A stretch of 5,082 bases of DNA from Schleiferiaceae bacterium (GTDB lineage: Bacteria > Bacteroidota > Bacteroidia > Flavobacteriales > Schleiferiaceae), in the NCBI GenBank assembly GCA_023260615.1, contig JALQUY010000104.1, forward strand, positions 1 to 5,082, written 5' to 3'. The position numbers and the translations under genes are program-made. How positions within the stretch are numbered: the first letter of the stretch is position 1; the number at the start of each line of letters is the position of its first letter. Positions 1-5,082 of the stretch are shown in pieces. Under the pieces are notes generated by a model. That model searched no databases and was not told the origin of the DNA. It was given only the letters and a program-made list of their open reading frames with translations.

Positions 1-826
1 AACCAGAAACGGCTTGGAATTCAACGCTTCCGAGGGCGGTTTTCAAAGGTTTGTTTGTGTGAACACCTAGATGCAAGAATCCTGGCGCATTGTTGCTTAG
101 CACCAAGCTGTTGTAGTAGCCCGGACCCCAAAAGAGGTTCTCGGTAGAAATCCCGGCACCTATGCCCTTGAGATTAGCCTTGATATAGCTCTGCCCCCAG
201 CCCTGGAAGACATAAGGTTCTTGCCCAAACTGATCGGGCATATCGATGTTTGTTTGACGAATAGGCGGCTGTTCAAAGGGAAGATTTTGGGCACGGACCT
301 TCTCGGGTCGAAGCTGCGCTTCAATCGGCCCCACCTTCACATAGGCACCATAGCTGGTGTAGGTTTGCAGGCCCACATTAGGCACCATGGGCCCGTCTCC
401 CCAACCGTAAGGATGGTGGGTGTTGTAGCGCATTTTCACTTCCAAAGGGAGTATGGATGCCTGCACCGCACCCTTAGCATAGCTCACCGCGGAGGGAAAG
501 CTTGGAATGGCGGAGGTTTGGCTCCCTAAACCCGCCAACTCACCGTCGTTGTACATCCAGGGTCCTTTGGTGCTGTCTTGCAGGAGGCCCCACTTGGAGT
601 AGCTCGCGGTGACATCGGCCAATGGATTCTGGTGCGCAAAGGGGCGCTTGACCTTGGTGGCGTAGGGATGGTGGACGGGACGAATGCAGTAGCTGATAAT
701 GGCATCGTCCTCGCCCGTGAGTTGGGCCGTGCGGACGTAGTTCTCGTAGAAGGTCATGCCGACCGGGATGGACTGGCCGTAGAGGCCGCCGGCGATGAGA
801 AGGGGTAGGATAAGTGCTTTTTTCAT
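1..826 (-). CDS. Wzi-family capsule assembly protein (3' end outside window)
   Basis: Outer-membrane beta-barrel protein of the capsule assembly Wzi family (Caps_assemb_Wzi), which in characterised cases helps attach or organise capsule at the cell surface. I translated this frame by hand from ATG 826; it stays open for 275 codons to the window edge, about half the usual family length of 450-550 residues. Residues 1-17 are a signal peptide (MKKALILPLLIAGGLYG), probably cut before Q18, giving a mature start of QSIPVG, typical of the family. Strong family motifs follow: MYNDGELAG, then HPYGWGDGPMVPNVGLQTY, an RPE segment, GQSYIKANL, and the hallmark STENLFWGPGYYNSLVLSNN region, with WGPG at residues 233-236 and SNNAPGF at 244-250, then TNKPLKTALGSVEFQ. 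The start codon overlaps the polymerase stop (ATGA at 823-826), so translation is probably coupled. No Shine-Dalgarno sequence is visible upstream. There are no frameshifts or stops in the visible part, so the gene looks intact. Confidence 0.9.
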   Translation of the reverse strand, partial: MKKALILPLLIAGGLYGQSIPVGMTFYENYVRTAQLTGEDDAIISYCIRPVHHPYATKVKRPFAHQNPLADVTASYSKWGLLQDSTKGPWMYNDGELAGLGSQTSAIPSFPSAVSYAKGAVQASILPLEVKMRYNTHHPYGWGDGPMVPNVGLQTYTSYGAYVKVGPIEAQLRPEKVRAQNLPFEQPPIRQTNIDMPDQFGQEPYVFQGWGQSYIKANLKGIGAGISTENLFWGPGYYNSLVLSNNAPGFLHLGVHTNKPLKTALGSVEFQAVSG

Positions 827-2067
827 GGGGTCGCGTCCGTGGGTTTGGGTGGGGGCGGGTGAAGCGTTCGGTACGCTAAAGCTAAAAAAAGGAAGGGCAA
901 GGGGTCGCCAATGGTGCCCAAAATGAGCATATTGAAGAGAAAAAGGACCACAATGGCGCGTGTATTGGCATTCTGCCACATGGTCTTGTTCACCACATAG
1001 GGGTACATCGCGAGGGCGAAAAGGAGCCAACCGACAACACCGGCCTCCAGGAAGAGGTCGGCAGAATAGGCCGTGGGACGGAAGCCGTCGTAAGGTGTAT
1101 ACTGCTCGAAGAAGGCGACTTCAATTTCGGACAGGCCCATCTCTAGAAGAGCCGTGATACTGCCCTGCGGCCAGGAGCCAATGCCCCAGCCAAAGGGATG
1201 GAAGATGCCAAAGGGATAGGACGCCAGGAGCGAAACCGTGCGTATGCCTCCCTCCCACGTCACGTAGGTGAAGAGGTCCTTGTAGCGCTGTTCGAAGAAG
1301 ACGTTGTAGACAAATTCGAGGCTTCGCGGCAAGGGGTTGGATTGCCCGTAGAAATAGAGGGCCGTGAGTCCTACCGCGAGGATGGCCAGTGTTCCCTTCC
1401 AGGCTTTGCGCCAGTCTTGGTGGGAGACGACGTAGATGGTCATGATGATGAGGCCTGTGAGGGAGCGCACGACCGTCATGTCGTAGACGGCCATGGCGGC
1501 GGTGAGAATGAGGCCGAGTCGGGAGCGCTGTTCGATCTTGAAGAGCAATAGCGCGTAGGCAAAGTAGTGGTGGACGCCAAAGGCGTAGTAGGAAGGTTCG
1601 GCAAAGAGTCCCCCGGAACCGCGGCCGTTTTCCCAGGAGGTGGGTTCCCAGCGTTCGATGAAGAAGTTCATCATTCGGACTAAGGACTGAGGGAAGACGT
1701 GAAAGGTCTGCAGCAAGCTCACGAAGACGTTGGCCGCAAAGACGTATAGGAAGGCGCGGTTAATGAATTTGAACTCTTCGTCCTGGATGTGGATGATGGT
1801 GAAGAAGATGACGGAGGCGTTCACCAGCGCCATGAGGGAGCGCAACGGGATGGTCCACGGATTGCCCTGGAGGAAGAAAAGCGCCGCGGAAAGTGTGATA
1901 TAGCCTAGGAAGAGGATGTAGCGGATGGTCAGGCGAATATCCTTGCGAATCGCGTAAAAAGCCGCCCACGGGAAAATCTCCGGCCTTCCCAAGCCGGGGG
2001 TGTTTGTCCCCAGCGTGATGTTAGGGACAAAGATGAGGAAGGCTAGGATTTTGCGAAGGAGGCCCAA
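823..2067 (-). CDS. Wzy-type O-antigen/capsule polymerase, multi-spanning membrane protein
   Basis: Likely the inner-membrane polymerase that joins lipid-linked repeat units on the periplasmic side. It has 414 residues and is strongly hydrophobic, with about ten probable membrane segments: roughly 7-20, 48-66, 76-95, 104-121, 160-176, 184-213 (perhaps two), 223-239, 337-357 and 371-400 (perhaps two). Family-like motifs are GLFAEPSYYAFG (153-164, the EPS motif common in Wzy and ligase relatives), RSLTGLI (201-207), and a large loop (about 240-335) holding GGIRT (273-277), GWGIG (293-297) and FRPTAYSADLFLEAG (329-343). Arginines in such loops are known to matter in characterised Wzy proteins. 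The tail is proline-rich (HPPPPKPTDATP). The only convenient start is TTG 2067, which overlaps the upstream gene by 25 bases; no ATG occurs in frame until about residue 132, which is after the first membrane segments. The TGA at 823-825 overlaps the wzi-like ATG as ATGA. WaaL-type ligases share the fold, but the adjacent Wzz and export genes favour a polymerase. Confidence 0.82.
   Translation of the reverse strand: MGLLRKILAFLIFVPNITLGTNTPGLGRPEIFPWAAFYAIRKDIRLTIRYILFLGYITLSAALFFLQGNPWTIPLRSLMALVNASVIFFTIIHIQDEEFKFINRAFLYVFAANVFVSLLQTFHVFPQSLVRMMNFFIERWEPTSWENGRGSGGLFAEPSYYAFGVHHYFAYALLLFKIEQRSRLGLILTAAMAVYDMTVVRSLTGLIIMTIYVVSHQDWRKAWKGTLAILAVGLTALYFYGQSNPLPRSLEFVYNVFFEQRYKDLFTYVTWEGGIRTVSLLASYPFGIFHPFGWGIGSWPQGSITALLEMGLSEIEVAFFEQYTPYDGFRPTAYSADLFLEAGVVGWLLFALAMYPYVVNKTMWQNANTRAIVVLFLFNMLILGTIGDPLPFLFLALAYRTLHPPPPKPTDATP
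841..859 (+). other. putative G-quadruplex motif on the template strand
   Basis: The plus strand reads GGGTTTGGGTGGGGGCGGG, which fits the canonical pattern of four runs of three or more G separated by loops of 1-7 bases; a further GGGG lies at 827-830. It encodes, on the other strand, the proline-rich tail of the polymerase and lies 15-33 bases before the wzi-like start codon. The G-rich strand is the transcription template, so the message itself is C-rich. The motif is directly visible; any structure or effect is inference, and the Pro codons alone may explain it. Confidence 0.4.
2043..2067 (-). other. 25-base gene overlap with TTG start of the polymerase
   Basis: The glycosyltransferase-like gene ends at TAG 2043-2045, while the polymerase frame begins at TTG 2067, so 25 bases are read in two frames. 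I see no purine-rich ribosome binding site before the TTG. The polymerase may therefore depend on ribosomes finishing the upstream gene. A rarer start such as ATT or a start further inside is possible, but would need a non-canonical codon or would remove the first membrane segment. Confidence 0.55.
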
Positions 2068-2750
2068 TGGCGTTTGATTTTATCGGCAAGTTGGGCAACG
2101 GGGTGCCAACGGCTGAGTTCTGCAAAAGAAGCTATGCCCAAAGTAGCTAATTCCGCGCTGAGGCGGTGCTCCCAGCGTATCGTCTTCTTCTTGCGCTGGA
2201 GGGCGTGTGGGGTTTTGGGGCCGTGCCAGCCGTAGAAGCGGTTGCGTGGATTCAACCAGCTTTCCAGATAGCCAGCATAAGCGACGCTGGGCTCCGGGGC
2301 AACTTGGCTTAGGGTGCGTTCTAAGGCGGTGGTAAACGTTTCAAGCGCTTGTCGGTCGCGGATAAGGAAGATCCAGCTGGAATAATAGGGATGCGGGATT
2401 TCTGGGATACGCGGGTCGGGACTGGGGGTGGCGTCGCCGTAGATGGGGAAGGCGTAAGCGTTTGAAGCATTTAAAACGCGCTTCCAGATTTCTAGCGCCC
2501 GCGTTAAAAACACCGTGCTATTCACGATGAGATAGGGGCCATCCGTTTGTACGCGTTGGACACCTTGTAAGTAGCCGCCAAATTCGTAGTGGCTGTTACT
2601 CACCTCGGTGACTTTTTCCGTTTTGGCATCCAATGCCGGACTGCCCGTATCGTAGACCTTCCAGTGCTGGGCCCTGACAGAACGCGCGAAGGCCTCCCAG
2701 CGGGTGAGCTCCTGCAACGTGAGTCCGTGGCTGACGCCCACGAGCTCCAT
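2043..2750 (-). CDS. divergent glycosyltransferase-like protein (GT-A/RgpF-like, tentative)
   Basis: A 235-residue protein with no signal peptide or membrane segment, so probably cytoplasmic. I chose ATG 2750 because it sits one base after the wzz-like stop (TAACATG) and opens directly with a strand-like segment, MELVGVSHG; an in-frame ATG at 2801 would add 17 residues overlapping wzz. The pattern follows the N-terminal half of GT-A or rhamnan-synthesis RgpF-like transferases: a first strand VGVSHG (4-9), a second strand ending KVYDTGS (31-37), an N-x-x-x-E-F-G-G-Y turn (52-60) resembling the NxG region of nucleotide-sugar transferases, and a strand YLIVNSTVF (73-81) where family members often have LNDS or a DxD. 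Further on are YGD (104-106) and PYYSSWIFL (121-129), followed by helices and a basic stretch, QRKKKTIRW. A metal-binding DxD is not visible; NST stands in its place. Its position between co-polymerase and polymerase supports a role in making the repeat unit. It could instead be an inactive or regulatory relative. The fold assignment is by eye and the substrate is unknown. Confidence 0.5.
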   Translation of the reverse strand: MELVGVSHGLTLQELTRWEAFARSVRAQHWKVYDTGSPALDAKTEKVTEVSNSHYEFGGYLQGVQRVQTDGPYLIVNSTVFLTRALEIWKRVLNASNAYAFPIYGDATPSPDPRIPEIPHPYYSSWIFLIRDRQALETFTTALERTLSQVAPEPSVAYAGYLESWLNPRNRFYGWHGPKTPHALQRKKKTIRWEHRLSAELATLGIASFAELSRWHPVAQLADKIKRHWASFAKS

Positions 2751-2751
2751 G

Positions 2752-3780
2752 TTAGGCTTTTTCAGATTGCACCAAGGCGCGGTAGACCCCAAAGGCGGCA
2801 CCCATAGCGGCGCCCACCAGCATCCACTCCCACCAGAGCATGCCGGTGCGCTTGAGCGGGAAGATGGGGCGTTCCACCACCTGAATCAGCGGCGTCTGCT
2901 TGCGAAGACCTATTTCCGCGAGGGTGAGGTTCTTGGTGATTTCGATAAAGAGCGCATTGGCGATTTCCAAATCCACATAGCTTGCGTACTTGTCGACTTG
3001 GCTGCGTTGGAAAATGCTGTTGATGCTCTGGTCCTGCGCACTCGCATTGCGGATAATGGCATGTTTCAAGGCCAACTCCGCAGAGTCCTTTTGGGCTTGC
3101 AAAACCTCTAGGTTCACGCGGGCCTTCGACGTGATGGATTCCAGGAAGTATTCAGTGGTATTCTTCACTACGGCCTCCGTGAACGCTTGGGCGAAGTACT
3201 TGTTTTCGTGCACCGAATTCACATAAATCAAGCTCAGCTTCTTGTCCGGTTTGTACACGTCTAGAATTTCCTTGTTGACGAACTGGTAAATTTCTAATAA
3301 CAACGAATCTTGAAGTGGTGTGAAGTCCTCACGATTTTCAGAGAAAGTGACATGCGCATACTCAGGGTCATTGGCCCATTTGGTATAGGGATATAAATAA
3401 TTAATCAATAAAACACTGTCACCATGAAGTTCAGCTTTCTGCAACAAGGTCCTTTCTACCATGTAGCGAGTTTGGAAAAGCTGAACCAAGCTCTCACCCT
3501 CAAAAATTCCGCCCGGGTTTAAGCCACCCACGTCAAGACCAAACTGAGCGAGCAAGTTCTGCCAACCGCTGGTCTCTCCCTCCTCCACGGCCAACATGAG
3601 TTGAGCATTGTACTTGGAAGGAAATACCCAAACGCCATTCCAACCTATGCCAGCCCCAATGAGAGTTGTAATAAGTATGAAGACACTTCTTCTCCAGATT
3701 TTTCTACCTAGTTTAATAAAAACATCTTTCGCCTCTTTGGGACCCAAGTCCCCATTCAGCCACTGCATCAGATTTGCCAT
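2752..3780 (-). CDS. Wzz-type chain-length determinant (polysaccharide co-polymerase)
   Basis: Inner-membrane protein expected to set polymer length together with the Wzy-type polymerase. It has 342 residues and starts at ATG 3780. The layout is classic for the family: a short cytoplasmic N-terminus (1-31, basic before the membrane: RKIWRRS), a first membrane segment (about 32-52), a large periplasmic domain (about 53-315) and a second membrane segment (about 316-335) with a short tail. Just before the second segment lies the family's proline-containing stretch, ERPIFPLKR (303-311). Residues 215-295 are helix-rich and probably form the long membrane-distal helices. There is no C-terminal Walker A/B tyrosine-kinase (BY-kinase) domain, so it resembles the kinase-free Wzz form rather than Wzc; a separate kinase could be encoded elsewhere. 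Its start overlaps the upstream stop by one base and its TAA lies one base before the next ATG, so all three are probably translated from one message. No Shine-Dalgarno sequence precedes the start. Base composition is uneven, with AT-richer patches around 3280-3430 and 3650-3735. Confidence 0.9.
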   Translation of the reverse strand: MANLMQWLNGDLGPKEAKDVFIKLGRKIWRRSVFILITTLIGAGIGWNGVWVFPSKYNAQLMLAVEEGETSGWQNLLAQFGLDVGGLNPGGIFEGESLVQLFQTRYMVERTLLQKAELHGDSVLLINYLYPYTKWANDPEYAHVTFSENREDFTPLQDSLLLEIYQFVNKEILDVYKPDKKLSLIYVNSVHENKYFAQAFTEAVVKNTTEYFLESITSKARVNLEVLQAQKDSAELALKHAIIRNASAQDQSINSIFQRSQVDKYASYVDLEIANALFIEITKNLTLAEIGLRKQTPLIQVVERPIFPLKRTGMLWWEWMLVGAAMGAAFGVYRALVQSEKA

Positions 3781-5082
3781 TAGGGACGTAGGAGATAAAT
3801 GAGACCAAGGGTGATGCTGGAAATAGACGCCAAACTAGAGGTATACGCCGCCAATTCACCGGCATTCAGCCCGCCTTTTTTCTCGGGGCGAGGCAATACG
3901 GTAATGGTGGTGTTGGAGTATACCCGTGGATAGACCGGTATAAACCCAAGGGCATAGCGGATTTCCGCGCTCTGCCCGTTGGCGTATTCTACGAGAACGT
4001 CGTTGGCATTGGCGCCTTTGCGGAAGCCGCCCGATTGCTGCAAGTAGAATTTGGCTCTTCGGCCGGGAATAAAGGCGTGACCGCCTGGATTCTTCACGGA
4101 ACCACGCACCATGACAAAGTTCATCTCACGCGGGATGTAGATGGTATCGCCATCTTCCAGGCCGATGCGCTTGAGCTGTTGGCTGTTGCTGAAGTTGACG
4201 GCAATGGTGTCCTTAGCGACGCGCTGAATGGGCTCAAACTCCTCTTGGAGGTAGCGCATGCTGTCCGCCTCTACGACGGTTTCCGAACGCTTATAAAGCC
4301 CCAAATCCCGCTGCAACTGGCTGCGGTTTTCGCGGACAATCAAGCCAAATTTGGGCAACGCATCCTCCGCCAACCCTCCTACGCGGGCGTACACCCCGTC
4401 CAGCTTCTCCCCTCTTCGGCTCAAAGAATAGGCTCCTGGATTCTGCACGGCGCCCGTGAAGTACACCACATTGGAGGATTCCAAATTAGGACGTTGGCGC
4501 ACCGTCACGGTAGCTCCTTTGCGCAAGGCACAGCCCGCGCCGTTGAAGTTGGGACTGTGGCGGATAATTTCTGACCGACCCGTCAAATTTCCTTGGCTAT
4601 CCAGGATGGGGTTAGCAATTTCGATGCTGCTCAAATCTCCCGTGGCATCCACGCCACCCGCCATCAAGAGCAGTTGTTCGGCCGTGATGCCAGGGTGGTA
4701 AACAAAGTTGCCCGGGCGGAGCACATTGCCCTTCACACTGACGGAATCGTAGACCTGCAAGTCCGCAAACATGCCCACATAGACGGAGTCGTTGGGGTAC
4801 AAGTCAAAATCGTCGGCTGAAGGGTCAAATTCCACGTAGCTTGCCGCCTCTTGATCGGGGCGACGCAGGAGTACGCCTTTGCTACCCAATGCCTGACGGT
4901 CCAATCCCTGGGCCTTAGCCAAAGCGCCTTGAAAGGTCAGGCCACTCTCCCAACCGTAATATCCAGGTCGAACAACCCCGCCTGTCAAAGCAATGCGATT
5001 CACGTAGCGGTTGCGCAACGGTAAAGCGACAACCACATCACCGCTGTGAGGGTGGGTAGACGTAAAAGCATCGCCCGCAATG
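3780..5082 (-). CDS. SLBB-repeat polysaccharide export protein, Wza-like (5' end outside window)
   Basis: Likely an outer-membrane or periplasmic export channel for capsule or exopolysaccharide. The reading frame is open from the window edge (first full codon at 5081) to a TAA at 3780-3782, giving 433 visible residues. A GTG at 5036 could be called as a start, but the frame has no stop upstream of it and already reads as SLBB-type sequence (GDVVVALPLRNRYVNRI), so the gene begins outside the window. At least four SLBB-like units (soluble ligand-binding beta-grasp) are recognisable by their G-x-V-x-x-P-G core: GGVVRPGYY (about visible residue 34), KGNVLRPGNF (117), TGAVQNPGAY (209) and RGSVKNPGGH (326). 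Most are followed by a helix ending in AxGG or SGG. The last 25 or so residues form a hydrophobic helix ending IYLLRP; in E. coli Wza the C-terminal helix crosses the outer membrane, so a similar role is possible. The N-terminal Poly_export domain, signal peptide and any lipobox are not visible. It is first of the five genes here and its stop overlaps the wzz-like start by one base (TAATG). Confidence 0.88.
   Translation of the reverse strand, partial: IAGDAFTSTHPHSGDVVVALPLRNRYVNRIALTGGVVRPGYYGWESGLTFQGALAKAQGLDRQALGSKGVLLRRPDQEAASYVEFDPSADDFDLYPNDSVYVGMFADLQVYDSVSVKGNVLRPGNFVYHPGITAEQLLLMAGGVDATGDLSSIEIANPILDSQGNLTGRSEIIRHSPNFNGAGCALRKGATVTVRQRPNLESSNVVYFTGAVQNPGAYSLSRRGEKLDGVYARVGGLAEDALPKFGLIVRENRSQLQRDLGLYKRSETVVEADSMRYLQEEFEPIQRVAKDTIAVNFSNSQQLKRIGLEDGDTIYIPREMNFVMVRGSVKNPGGHAFIPGRRAKFYLQQSGGFRKGANANDVLVEYANGQSAEIRYALGFIPVYPRVYSNTTITVLPRPEKKGGLNAGELAAYTSSLASISSITLGLIYLLRP

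Noticed and set aside
221..808. Plus-strand open frames at 221-529 and 578-808
   Set aside because: They lie antisense to the Wzi-family frame, which has clear family motifs and a signal peptide; their products show no recognisable domain.
960..1551. Plus-strand open frames at 960-1157 and 1198-1551
   Set aside because: Antisense shadows of the polymerase gene, with low-complexity charged products and no motif.
1760..1969. Minus-strand 69-residue frame
   Set aside because: Out-of-frame shadow inside the polymerase; its His/Pro/Arg-rich product is typical of a wrong frame.
2751..2801. Upstream ATG (2801) for the glycosyltransferase-like gene
   Set aside because: The extra 17 residues overlap the end of wzz and do not resemble a domain start, whereas ATG 2750 follows the wzz stop by one base and opens with a typical first strand.
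3385..3412. AT-rich run that could look like a promoter
   Set aside because: It lies in the middle of the wzz-like coding sequence, is explained by Leu/Ile/Asn/Tyr codons, and no convincing pair of promoter elements was found.
2589..3802. Plus-strand open frames at 2589-2807, 2704-3111, 2990-3226 and 3608-3802
   Set aside because: All are antisense to the glycosyltransferase-like and wzz-like genes and overlap one another; none has a supported domain.
4035..4820. Plus-strand open frames, the longest being 179 residues at 4035-4574
   Set aside because: Antisense to the SLBB repeats; the length is explained by the low density of stop codons opposite a well-biased gene.
5034..5036. GTG at 5036 as the start of the export protein
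   Set aside because: The frame continues open and SLBB-like upstream to the window edge, so this is an internal valine codon.

Overview
The window is one continuous stretch of surface-polysaccharide assembly and export genes, all read from the minus strand and so described from high to low coordinates. No rRNA, tRNA, CRISPR array, insertion sequence, terminator or clear promoter was seen. Coding density is essentially complete: five genes abut or overlap, and the only intergenic sequence is a single base.

The order in the direction of transcription is as follows. (1) An SLBB-repeat polysaccharide export protein of the Wza type, whose 5' end lies beyond position 5082. (2) A Wzz-type chain-length regulator (polysaccharide co-polymerase) with two membrane segments and no kinase domain. 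(3) A 235-residue cytoplasmic protein that I read as a divergent, GT-A-like or RgpF-like glycosyltransferase with no visible DxD motif. (4) A multi-spanning Wzy-type O-antigen/capsule polymerase. (5) The first 275 codons of a Wzi-family outer-membrane capsule assembly protein, which runs off the window at position 1.

Together these supply most of the late steps of a Wzy-dependent pathway. The polymerase joins repeat units in the inner membrane, Wzz sets the chain length, the SLBB protein carries the polymer across the outer membrane, and Wzi helps organise it on the cell surface. The flippase (Wzx), the initiating sugar-phosphate transferase and most glycosyltransferases are not in the window and would be expected nearby. 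The small glycosyltransferase-like protein is the least explained gene.

The organism is Gram-negative, because outer-membrane export and assembly proteins are present. The Wzi relative, a Wza-like protein with several SLBB units, a kinase-free Wzz and the absence of visible Shine-Dalgarno sequences point to Bacteroidota or a related FCB-group lineage such as Fibrobacterota. This placement is an inference from family resemblance; base composition is moderate, roughly half G+C by eye.
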